This document shows, piece by piece, positions 1-9,262 of a stretch of 64,000 nt of DNA (its first letter is position 1; the number at the start of each line of letters is the position of its first letter). Location of the stretch: assembly GCA_002803225.1 (NCBI GenBank), contig NXFV01000112.1, forward strand, positions 105,157 to 169,156, in the 5' to 3' direction. Under the pieces are notes generated by a model. It was given only the letters and a program-made list of their open reading frames with translations. It searched no databases and was not told the DNA's origin. The DNA comes from Gamarada debralockiae (taxonomy: Eukaryota > Ascomycota > Leotiomycetes > Helotiales > Hyphodiscaceae). A program made the position numbers and the translations under genes.

Positions 1-1633
1 TTACCCGTCTCAGCCTTCAAGAACGCCAAGAACTCTTCGGAGCCAGTGCCCCAGGATCACAGCCAACTCATGCCCAACAAATCAACGCACTATTCGGTCA
101 GCAGTCAGATGCGCAGCGGGAGATGGCTAGGGTAGAGCAACTTCGCCAGAACGATCCGAGTTTCAATGCTCGTCTTCACGAATTCCAGCAACTCAGAGCG
201 CAGCATGATCTCGAAGAAGCAGGCCAGGCACCTGCAAATATGGCTGGCGAGCCAATTGGCCCTCCACCGCAGAGCCAACAACCACAGCATCAGGAACCCC
301 AGCAGGCTCGAATGGAGGATGAACCTGAGCATGAAGCACCAGAAGTTCTGTCTCTTACCCAGCAGGTCCAGAAGGCCGCATCTGCCAAACAATCACCCAC
401 GTCTGCAGCTCAACCAGAGTCACCATGGGGAAAGGTCAATTCTAATATGCCAATGCCATTCCCACCGCCGCCGACTTCTACAACTCCTCTTCCAGCGCCA
501 ACTGCCCAGAGAGGTCGATCCAATTTGCCAGAAGCTTTGAATGTAGGAATTAGATCCCGCTCCGAAACGCCAGAAGTTGTTGCGGTTACGCCGTCAGTTG
601 CACCGTGGGCAAAGGAACCAACAGAGGCACCCAAGGGACCTTCTCTGAAAGAGATACAGGAACTTGAAGCAAAACAGGCCGCCAAACAAGAAGAGATCGC
701 CGCAGCTGCTCGTCGTCTTCAACTTGAGCAGGAAAGAAAGATGCTCGGTAGTCAGCCAGCTGCGCCAGCCCCCGGACTACCGACTTCTTCCACCTGGGGA
801 AATAGTGCATCCCCTGCAACTCCGAATGCTCCTTCCGCTTGGGCTACTACTTCCACCACTAAAGCCCAGGTCCCTGGCAATGGTACCGCCTCGAAGAAGA
901 CTTTGAGTGATATCCAGAGAGAAGAGGAAGCACGCAAGAAGAGACTTGCCGCAGCGGCGGCAGCAGCTCAACCTGCCGCATCAATCTCTGGCGGCAAGCG
1001 TTACGCAGACCTGGCAAGCAAGCCTACAGCTGCAGTTCCAGCTCTTGGAGGATCATGGTCAACCGTTGGCGCTGGGGGGAAAGTCAAGATTCCAACTGGC
1101 CCCGCTGCTGCGACACCTCAAACTGTCCGGGCTGCTAGCAGTGGAACTGTTCCTACAGTGGCTTCTCGTGCCGCTCGCCCTGCTGCGGTCGTACGCAGTG
1201 TCACATCGGGACAAACTGGTGCCACTGCTGCTAAGGACGAGTTCAACAAATGGGCGAAGACGACTTTGTCAAAGGGCTTGAATTCTGATGTCGATGGTAT
1301 GTATTGAAATCATCCGTACTTCTAAACTTCTGTTAATGATCTATAGTCGATAACTTCATTTCAATGATTTCCGGCTTCCCATTGGAGGCTATCACAGATG
1401 CTGTTTACTCCAGCTCCCAGTTGATGGACGGTCGTCACTTCGCCGAAGAATTCATCCGGCGTCGCAAGCTTGCCGACAAGGGCGTCGTTGAGCCTTCCAA
1501 CTCTGGCTCTGGAAGTGGCTTTTCCGCTACTGGATCTGGCGGATGGAACGAAGTTGCGAAGAAGGGACCCCCTAAGGAGGATTCAACGGCTGGTTTCAAA
1601 GTCATTCCCAACAAGAAGAAAGGAAAGAAGTGA
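1..1633 (+). CDS. GYF-domain protein (Smy2/Syh1/GIGYF-like), C-terminal part, 5' end outside window
   Basis: The frame is open from the window edge, so the gene is truncated at its 5' end and its GYF domain would lie upstream. Exons are 1-1296 and 1347-1633; the intron 1297-1346 has a GTATGT donor and a CTATAG acceptor and restores frame through a split GTC codon. The visible protein is low-complexity, rich in Pro, Gln, Ala and Ser, with a charged coiled-coil-like stretch (positions 640-745) and a second Glu/Arg stretch near 905-960. It ends in a compact, well-conserved-looking segment (FNKWAKTTL ... FPLEAITDAVY ... FAEEFIRRRK) and a lysine-rich tail. This C-terminal layout matches fungal Smy2/Syh1-type proteins, which bind proline-rich ligands and are linked to mRNA control and vesicle transport. 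The family call rests on the C-terminal region only, because the defining domain is not in view. Confidence 0.75.
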
Positions 1634-2009
1634 GGGACTGTATCATTCATGTATGATTATTGTTCTAGTATGGCTGGCTACTCTGGCATAGCGTTTTTGC
1701 ATTCATGGTTGGGTGCATGTGAGCGTTTTGCTCTTGATTAGGTAGCATAAAACAGGGGAACTGTATTGCATACAAGTCCGTCTAGCATAGCGTAATTGAT
1801 TAAGTTTTCCTTCAAATTCCCAGCCTCGTCAGCGCGGGGGTTGAGGGCACCCTTGCAACCTCAAGGTGCGGATCGTTCCGTTTTGGTCTCCCAGGCTTAA
1901 CGTGGCGTTTCTCGCATGGATATCAATCAACAGATAGCATTTTGCTGTCAATGGGGCTTTCAGCTGTGTCAACGATGCATATTGTACACCCTGTTGGAGG
2001 TTATAATTT
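1634..2009. other. intergenic region
   Basis: The 3' flank of the GYF gene. I see no open frame with coding character, no tRNA and no repeat. Confidence 0.5.
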
Positions 2010-2555
2010 ATGATCACCCTTCCCATTCCGGAACTACCTCTGTTAGCACGTCGACTCCTCAAACAACTTAACCATCTCCCCTCAATAGTTTGCGATCTCA
2101 AGCTTGGACACAAAATTGTATCTCTATCTAACCTTTCGATCTCTTATCGACCGTCCACCGTTCTTTTGGCAACGGTCTTGCAGAGTGGCCCAGTTGAGCT
2201 CAACCTTGTTGAAATCCGTCTCCCCGACCACTAAGTCTTCAAATACAGAAAGTTCGAACACTGCGCTGGCTGTTATATACCGATTGCCAAGATCCGGTCC
2301 AGGGGCTTCGCTTTGAACATACGCTGGAGGGACTCTCCATACGCTTACCAGTATCCATCTACGGAGGGTATTCAAGATAGATGGCGGGAGCGCGTCAAGT
2401 TGTGGGACGCCTTCACTTGGAGGCTGAAGAATAAAGAAATCATCGATTTGGCTGAGACTTATTTTACCAGGAGAAAAAGGGATGATGATTACGATCATGA
2501 GGAAGATACAAAAGAGGAGAAGTTTGATGGGTTCTTGCTAGGCACGTCAATTTGA
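2010..2555 (+). pseudogene. interrupted hypothetical frame (one in-frame TAA) or short spliced gene
   Basis: From the ATG at 2010 one frame runs for 182 codons with a single TAA at 2232-2234. The first 74 codons are Leu-rich, and the part after the stop is charged (FEHCAGCY, WRERVKLWDAFTW, ending in an acidic Lys/Glu tail). Coding character on both sides suggests one gene. A branch-point-like CACTAAG followed by TACAG at 2248 could end an intron that removes the stop, but I could not find a good donor in the right phase. It is therefore either a nonsense-interrupted gene or a spliced gene whose first exon I cannot define. I do not recognise a family. The reverse strand has a 124-codon frame over the same DNA that I judge less likely. 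Confidence 0.3.
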
Positions 2556-2914
2556 AGCGGAGAGACATCCGGGCCCGGAGAAGGAGGAGCAGGAGTAGTC
2601 GCTGGTGGATCAGGCGTAGGACGAGAATTTATGTGTAATGTAATGTAAACTGGATTTTCTCGCGTACAGGAGAGCAACAGCCAGAAGATAGCGAGGTTGA
2701 TTGATTTCCTTAAATCTCTGTTGTGCCTCAACTTTTAAATATTAACTGATGTTCCCTGTCTTTGTGAGAGAGTGTACTTGAAGGAAAATAGATAGAACTG
2801 CCTTCGCCGGTTGAGTCACGTGCTGATAAATCAAAGTCCGTGGTGACCTAAAATTTTGAAGATTCCCAGCTTCAATTTTCTTTGCGTCCCAACCAAACTT
2901 AACGATTCTCAAAA
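2556..2914. other. intergenic region, presumed promoter of the TTC27-like gene
   Basis: No convincing open frame. It should contain the 5' UTR and promoter of the gene starting at 2915; a CACGTG sits at about 2817-2822. No clear TATA element was found. Confidence 0.4.
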
Positions 2915-5788
2915 ATGCCTTCAAATTCCGAAATACTGGGAGAGAGGACGCTGGATAGTCTCCTGTTTGATCTTGAGTCTTTCAAGCAAAGCGAAAGCCT
3001 TTCAGATACTGTAACTAAATACCTGGACGGCGACTACAGGACAATTCTCCGGAGCCCTACTTCGCAAACCCTATATGAGATATTGGCCAACACAATCACT
3101 CTTTCACATGGACAACGAGGTGCTGCTCTTCAGAATGCCTGTCTAGATGGAGATGAGAATGTCATTCTTGTCTTCATCACGGGACTGGCAGCTTTCAATG
3201 CCTTCCTCCAGGCCAACGTTACGGGACCGCCTCTTGACTTGCGGGATGTTTTCACAGCCAGTGAAAGTGTTCCGTCGTTCAGAGAGCAGAGTCTGAGAAG
3301 TTTGGATGTCGACGGAGTCTCAATATATCAACACATACCACACGTGGAATTATTTTGCCTTGGCCGAATGATTTTTACGGCCTACTTCCCCCGAATCATC
3401 AGTGGCAATTTCAGAGATTCTAAATGGATGCGTATCAGGATCAACGCTTATCATCAACGTCTGTTATCCGGATTATCGGGAGGAAGACTGAGCGATTCCA
3501 CAGCGTTACAAGATGGCATCGAGAAGGATTTGCTGGAACTTGAAAGCGAAGTCCTGGCTCCCGAGTCGAAATACTCGACAGAGGCGAAAGTGCAGTTCCT
3601 GTTGGAGAAGGCGCAGATTTACATCATGCAAGGCCGGGATCTGAAAGCGAAGGAGAATGTCAAGATGGCAAAGACGGCGTCGGGTTTCAGCTATGCGCTT
3701 TCTGGTGCGTTGGGCAAGAGGACGAAGTTTCAGCAGAACGACATTTCGCAACTGGTGGTTTTCGCCAAAAGTAAGGAGTCTGATGATCCTCCCAGTACTG
3801 CTCCAGAGAGTTTGGAAGAGGCGATGAAGGACAGTAAGCTGGAGAATGCGAATGCTCCAACCGCATTGGAATTGAATGACGACACCCTCCTCGAATCTGT
3901 TGCGTTCAAGAAAACGGAATCCCACAAAGTGGATAACTTAGCGCTTCCTCCCGAGCTTGCTGGTTTGCGGCCAGATGAGCAACCGCAACTCAAGCCATTG
4001 GATCAAATCACGTTACTCACGGAAGCTACACTCAAGGATAGTCTTTCACCACTTGACAAACTGAACAGCGAAGAGATCCTTCCTTATGCTGTGCGTGTGC
4101 TGAATGACAAGCCTACCAATTGGCAGATCTACACCCAAGCTCTCCTAGTACGAAGCAGGATCGAGTCGCATAGATCTCGAACCCAAGAGCGCAGTGTTCT
4201 CCAGCTCCAAGTCATTGTTGACCAAATCATCGCCGACACTCAAGAAGAATCTTCTTCCTCACCTGACGGAATCCCGGAAATTCGAGTGACGCAATTCCTC
4301 CCCCGAGCCAAGGCCTCCGAATCAGCACCTGTCTATGAAAGATTGAAATACATCTACCAACTCAACACGCCTACACGGTGGGAGCTTGAGACCGAACTCG
4401 CCTATGCCTGGAGTGGAGCGGGAAGTTTCGTCAGCGCTTTAGAGATCTTCAAACGGTTAAACCTATGGGCTGAAGTAGCTCTGTGCTATCACTCAGTGAA
4501 TCAAGAAGATAAAGCTCGTTCAATCATTCGTCGACAGCTATATTATTCTTCGAAAGGTCCCGAGATGGACAAATACGACGTCGATGCCAGCGAAGTTGCA
4601 GCAGAGAAATGGGACGGCGAGATGCGCTCCCCACCTCCACCGCACGCGCCGAGGTTATGGTGCATTCTGGGTGATTTGGATCAAGATCCTAGCTGCTGGC
4701 AGCGTGCTTGGGATATTTCTAAGAATCGATATGCAAGAGCACAACGCACGTTAGGCGATTACTTCACCCGACAAGGAGATCTGGAGAGTGCGAGAGAAGC
4801 ATATATGAATGCCACGATTGTCAATCGGCAGAACAACGACACGTGGTCAAGGTTAGGAGACATCGATCTTGCTCTAGGAAATTGGGACGGAGCTATTATT
4901 GCATTCCAGCAATCTATCATGATCGACGACACCGACGCAAAAACCTACTCCAATCTGGGATCCGCACTGCTGTCTAAACACTCCGAAATGCTTTCCCTTC
5001 AAAAAGTCGCTGCTCAAGGTGCTCAAGTCGAAGTGGTGGAAGATGACGAAGTAACCTTCAACCCCACAAGTAGCGAACCGTCCCCAAAGGAAATCTTGAG
5101 ACAAGCCCTGGTAGCGTATAAGCGTGGAGCGGCAATTGCACACGATAACTGGAAGATCTGGGATAACGTCATCACGATCGCAGGGCGTATGTCCCCTCCT
5201 TATTTCCCGGAGATATTGATGGGTATGCGTGCTGTTCTGCGAATTCGCGCTCCGGCGATTGGGGAGAATGCAGTTGATGTTGATATCTTGCGCGCTTTGA
5301 TACTTGAGGTGACTTCGCGGGAACGTCTACAAAACACCAGCCCCGATAAAGGTTCACGCGAGATCTACACGCCACCCCGTGGTAGTTTGGCTGGAGCAGC
5401 GATTTCAATGGTTGACGAAGAAATCGTGCCTTTGATCACCAAGCGCTACGAGCTCTGGACATTGGTTGAGAAACTTGCGTTGTATAGGAGGGATTTCGCG
5501 GGCGCTTTAGCATGTGCAGAGAAGGCGTGGAGAATGAGCCAGGGTGAGGGCTGGCTTGAGAAGGAGGAAATGTGGAAGGGGGTAGTGGCCGCGACGGATA
5601 ATCTGGTGAGCGCGTATGAGAATTATGGATCGCAGGAGAAGGCGGATGGGAGTGAGGTGGAGAAGGGATGGAGGATGAAAGCGAGGAGTGCGGTTAGAGG
5701 CGTTATGGGGAAGGCGAAAGATGCTTGGGAGGGAACGACGGAGTGGGAGGTATTGAAGGATAGGTTGGAGGAGTTAAAGAGTTCGTAG
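2915..5788 (+). CDS. TTC27/Emw1-like tetratricopeptide repeat protein
   Basis: A single uninterrupted exon encodes 957 residues. The C-terminal half carries TPR helices; the clearest block is residues about 580-695 (RLWCILGDL, ARAQRTLGDYFTRQGD, TWSRLGDIDLALGNWDGAI, KTYSNLGSALL), preceded by WELETELAYAW and a helical ALEIFKRL/WAEVALCY segment. This order is typical of the TTC27 family, whose yeast member Emw1 (YNL313c) is essential and needed for cell-wall integrity; animal TTC27 is described as an assembly or chaperone-type factor. Length agrees with the family (about 840-960 residues). The ATG at 2915 lies in an A-rich context (AAAAATGCC) and is the first in frame. Residues 300-340 form a non-conserved acidic linker. 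No lesions. It is followed convergently by the DUF1772 relic. Confidence 0.88.
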   Translation: MPSNSEILGERTLDSLLFDLESFKQSESLSDTVTKYLDGDYRTILRSPTSQTLYEILANTITLSHGQRGAALQNACLDGDENVILVFITGLAAFNAFLQANVTGPPLDLRDVFTASESVPSFREQSLRSLDVDGVSIYQHIPHVELFCLGRMIFTAYFPRIISGNFRDSKWMRIRINAYHQRLLSGLSGGRLSDSTALQDGIEKDLLELESEVLAPESKYSTEAKVQFLLEKAQIYIMQGRDLKAKENVKMAKTASGFSYALSGALGKRTKFQQNDISQLVVFAKSKESDDPPSTAPESLEEAMKDSKLENANAPTALELNDDTLLESVAFKKTESHKVDNLALPPELAGLRPDEQPQLKPLDQITLLTEATLKDSLSPLDKLNSEEILPYAVRVLNDKPTNWQIYTQALLVRSRIESHRSRTQERSVLQLQVIVDQIIADTQEESSSSPDGIPEIRVTQFLPRAKASESAPVYERLKYIYQLNTPTRWELETELAYAWSGAGSFVSALEIFKRLNLWAEVALCYHSVNQEDKARSIIRRQLYYSSKGPEMDKYDVDASEVAAEKWDGEMRSPPPPHAPRLWCILGDLDQDPSCWQRAWDISKNRYARAQRTLGDYFTRQGDLESAREAYMNATIVNRQNNDTWSRLGDIDLALGNWDGAIIAFQQSIMIDDTDAKTYSNLGSALLSKHSEMLSLQKVAAQGAQVEVVEDDEVTFNPTSSEPSPKEILRQALVAYKRGAAIAHDNWKIWDNVITIAGRMSPPYFPEILMGMRAVLRIRAPAIGENAVDVDILRALILEVTSRERLQNTSPDKGSREIYTPPRGSLAGAAISMVDEEIVPLITKRYELWTLVEKLALYRRDFAGALACAEKAWRMSQGEGWLEKEEMWKGVVAATDNLVSAYENYGSQEKADGSEVEKGWRMKARSAVRGVMGKAKDAWEGTTEWEVLKDRLEELKSS

Positions 5789-6005
5789 GTGGAGGGTGTC
5801 AAATATATTCGTGCAATAATCAAGCAAAACTGGTGGAATCCATTTCCTGTGGCTCTGTCAAACAACTCGGCCTGCAGCAAACCTAACAGAGACACTTGGA
5901 AATTTCAAGCTGAAAGAGCAGCGTAGATGAAAACCTACAAATAGAATACAAACTGTATAACACCCATCCCATCAACGCCTATTCCTCCCAAGACCACTTC
6001 TACTC

Positions 6006-6622
6006 TCACAACACCTCATCCCAAAACAGCATAAACTCTTCCACCCCAGCACCAACACCTAACACCACACCCCTCACCAAATTCAAAACCCTCTACCTTC
6101 CAAGCAATCCCCTAATCCTCTCCTTCTCTTCCCTCTCCCTTTGCTCCCCACCCACCCCTTCCTCACACATCCCCTTCATACCCTTATCCAGTGCCAACAT
6201 CTCACGATTCGTCTTCTCCAGCACACCATAGGTGAACGCCAACTCACTTCCCACAGTCCGGCCGCAAATAAGTAAAGCTGCTAGTCAGGCTTTGAGAATG
6301 GGGTAGAGAGATAGTGAGACCAGGAGAGATAGAGGAAAATAAGTGTGGAGAAGGTGAGGGAGGGTGGGGTGGTGGCTTTGCCAAGCGCGTACATGGATGT
6401 CCATTGCCGGAGGGCGGTGGATGGGAGGATGGTTGGCGAGGAGGAGCCCTCGGAGAGGAGGGCGGGGATGGCCATATTGAGATTGTTGTCATGCTGCCTG
6501 GGATCGGAGTTAGTTGTGTTTATTCTGGTTTAAATTGGAAGAGATACGATTTACCAGATAGAAATGCAGTGGATGTGATTCCTGTGGCTTGTAAGGCCGG
6601 ATTGAGGGGGTGTTTTGGACAT
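6006..6622 (-). pseudogene. DUF1772 (anthrone-oxygenase-like) membrane protein, broken
   Basis: Three remnants on the minus strand line up in the order of a fungal DUF1772 gene. Remnant 1 (6622 to about 6570) encodes LQATGITSTAFLSG and ends at a GTAAAT donor; its only upstream ATG is in another frame. Remnant 2 (about 6499-6281) has the diagnostic ALRQWTSMYALGKATTPP and a hydrophobic FSTLIFLYLSW, but the join to remnant 1 reads SMTTISI in one frame and MAIPALL in another, a 1-nt shift near 6475. Remnant 3 begins after CTAGCAG near 6280 (ICGRTVGSELAFTYGVLEKTN) and meets a TAG at 6095-6093. The same frame continues with VLNLVRGVVLG to 6006, exactly where the family has a tryptophan followed by LNxVRG, so TGG to TAG is the likely change. 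The combination makes a pseudogene very likely. Confidence 0.72.
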
Positions 6623-6929
6623 TGTCTCTGATCACTTCGATCTCAATTTGAGTTTGATTTTCAAGTCAACACGTTGAGTTAATGGCAAAGAGCTGCGATA
6701 TTAGAATAGTGACCTCAAGGACGAGACCTGGCGAGCTCCAAAAAGAAAGTAGAGGGAGGACATTGGACAAACAGGGCTAAATCATGTGATCCCAATGTGG
6801 AAGCTCGCTTAAAGTTGCCCCTTATATCGCTTTTTTAAGTTCTCAAATCATTCTCATCGCCACTTTCAATCTCATCAACACTAGTCACTAACACCTAATT
6901 CCAGCAAGCACTGGAAGGATGCAGCGCCA

Positions 6930-7348
6930 ATGGCATCAATATATCGGATTCTGATCAAAACGCATCACATGACCTCTCGAAAGAAGATCCTCACCATCAC
7001 CAAAGCTGCAAAACGCTTATCCTGTTCTGTCGTCCTGAAGACAGGCGGGCCGCCGGGTATAATGGTTGCTGAAGGAGAAGGAGCTATGGAATGGATGGAA
7101 GTCGTGAGGGTAAGTTGAAAACAGCCGTGCTTGGAAGGAAGTGATGCTAATGAAAGCTGGGGCAGAAATTGAGGTACAAGGATTACCAACTGATGAAGAA
7201 AGAAGAAGTGGACCGAGCCAGGATGAGTGTGCCTCGAGGGGAAGTCCAAGAGGTTACGTCCGTCAAAGGTCTGGGAGCTCTTCTTTCGAAGGACGAGGAG
7301 TTGTACAAGTGGTGGAGAGTCATGATGGGATATCAAAAGGGCGAATGA
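6930..7348 (+). CDS. small Prp3_C/DUF1115-like protein
   Basis: Two exons, 6930-7109 and 7166-7348, are joined by a 56-nt intron (GTAAGT donor, GCTAATG branch, GGCAG acceptor) and encode about 120 residues. The first exon has THHMTSRKKILTITKAAKRL and the glycine-rich VLKTGGPPGIMVAEGE; the second has KLRYKDYQLM and a tryptophan-rich end (LYKWWRVMMGYQKGE). A paired-His HH start, a helix and a GxPGxxxVEG loop are the hallmarks of the Prp3 C-terminal domain family (formerly DUF1115), also found after RWD domains in RWDD2 proteins. No RWD domain is visible here. The start is provisional: the frame is open upstream of 6930 (KHWKDAAP) and a CACTAAC plus TTCCAG at 6904 could be the acceptor of an intron after an unseen first exon. 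Function unknown. Confidence 0.6.
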
Positions 7349-7512
7349 GAGTGCCCTGCTCAATTGAAGTGCGTGATGCTTAGTCAGCATACGCCTTACC
7401 CCTGGTTCCCGCACGAGACTTCCAACCTGTCAACAACAGCGCTTTGGTCGACATCGGCAACGAGACATCTAGCTGCTTGTATGAATCTGCATGATATTTC
7501 TGATGAACAGCT

Positions 7513-9171
7513 ATGGCCGAGGCTATGGCCGCCTTAGGCGTCGTTGCCTCTGTTGCTCAACTGGCAGATTACGGCTTCAAGCTCAGCGTCAAGCTATTCA
7601 CATTCAGCCAAGCGGTATCCACGGCCGATCAATCCTTCAAAACAATCTCAAATGATGTTTCTCTCACTTCGACAGTGCTGAAAGAGCTCTCTCAAATAAT
7701 CGGGTCCGATGAATCACATATAGTCTCCGAGACCGCTTTTCAGGCAACCAAGCAAGCGGTCACAGAGTGTCTGGTGGTCTTTGAACAACTCAATGATGCG
7801 CTTGATAAGAGCTTATCGAATCTGGGAAATCTGGATACAGGTGAAGGGAAGAAAAAGGCGAAACGTGGGACAATTGCACTTGAGAAGTTGAAATGGCCTT
7901 TCAAGCAATCCAGGATGGAACTTTTGAGGAGCAATCTGGACAGGTTGAAAGCCTCTCTTACTTTGATGCTGCAAGTTCTGAGTTATGCTAGAGAGGTCTC
8001 GAATCGGTACGAATTTGGGTCTGTTTTCCTGAATCGAGAGTATCATGTTGACTTGATTAGGAAGGCAGCCGAATCTTCATTGGCATACCAACAACATCTC
8101 ATCGAAAGCCTTGCTCGTTCAGAAAGAGCCACAAGGCGAAAATATCTTGCGCTAGAGAAGGCTCTAGAGAATGAAGGCTCTCAAATCGGTTTCACCGCAG
8201 CCATAAGTACATCAGCCCAGGTTCCCTCAACTCGAGAAATTGGCGGACGACGTTCTCAGTCTCTTGAAAGATCATCAGATCCTCCTCCTGTGAAGCCACG
8301 AACTCTCATTGGGGAGCTGCATATGTGTTTCCAAGTCCTCAATGATCTTTTAAGGTATAAAGACGATATTATGGAACACAGGAATTTGCGCTCATCGGGA
8401 CTTGTCGTCTTTCGTAGTGCATGGGACAACTTTCAAGCTCCGGAATTGAAACAACTTGAACGTGACTATGGCGATGTGTCGGATGACATCAGAACCGAAG
8501 CTGCAAATAATATTCATGCTCGGCTGAAGGAGTTAGCGAGGGATGGATCTCTGAAAGAGCGGTTGGTCGAACATACTTCAAGGAGAGAAAATGCGTCAAG
8601 CTCTTGGGGGCCGCCTTTTGAAATATCTGTAAGCTGGCTTATATTTCAGATGTCTGCATGAAGCTTTCGTTGACGGATCCAGGACCACCTATACATTCCT
8701 AATCCTGCTGTGCACAGAAGCACTGCATTCGAAACGATAATAGATGACACTACTGGTGATAGGACACATCACATTACAACTGCCACCGAGCATGAGCAGC
8801 AATTAGAAAATTGGGAAGACACAACCGACCGCCATGAGCTTTCTACCGCAATCAAGCATGCCAGGCGACGTAGGTTCAGTCTTTGGACTGCACTCTTCAT
8901 TGGCGCTCCGAAGGCCGTGGTAAAGCTGGGCAGTGCAAGCTACAAGGGGGTTCGACGTGTATCTAAATCTGCCTACGAGGCGGGAAGTTCGCTGTTGGCG
9001 AATCCGAAGAAGGATACATTAGGGATACCTCCTGAGGGACCCAAACCCTTGAAGATTCACACAGAGAGTCTGATACATTATTCGGATGAGGAACAGGGTG
9101 TCTCGGATAAGAATGTGGTGGAGGATCTTCTACTGGCGTGGACGAATTTGCCTTTACAACATAATGAATAA
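7513..9171 (+). CDS. fungal NLR-type N-terminal domain protein (PF17111-like)
   Basis: Exons 7513-8628 and 8683-9171 give 534 residues; the 54-nt intron starts GTAAGC and ends ATCCAG. The N-terminus (MAALGVVASVAQLADYGFKLSVKLF, described here by its pattern) has the amphipathic helix followed by a helical bundle (TISNDVSLTSTVLKEL, CLVVFEQLNDAL) that is typical of the domain found at the front of many fungal STAND/NLR-like proteins and stand-alone relatives. No P-loop NTPase or repeat domain follows. The rest is charged and helical, with a basic stretch RRRRFSLW and a weakly hydrophobic segment about residues 430-445. Fungal NLR N-terminal domains act in non-self recognition and regulated cell death, but a role for this stand-alone form is inference. 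It ends 91 bp from the 3' end of the protease-like gene on the other strand. Confidence 0.65.
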
Positions 9172-9262
9172 TTGTGCTACTCAAATCGCAAATTTAATTT
9201 GCCAGAAATCCCCCTGTTCTTTGCTCCAGCGTACCACCCCATCGACAGAAGTCTCTCTGTAA

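Noticed and set aside
3506..3925. 139-codon minus-strand frame inside the TTC27-like gene
   Set aside because: Shadow of a real exon, no recognisable motif.
6965..7414. 149-codon minus-strand frame over the Prp3_C-like gene
   Set aside because: The plus strand has a spliced, conserved product with a good intron; the minus frame is low-complexity.
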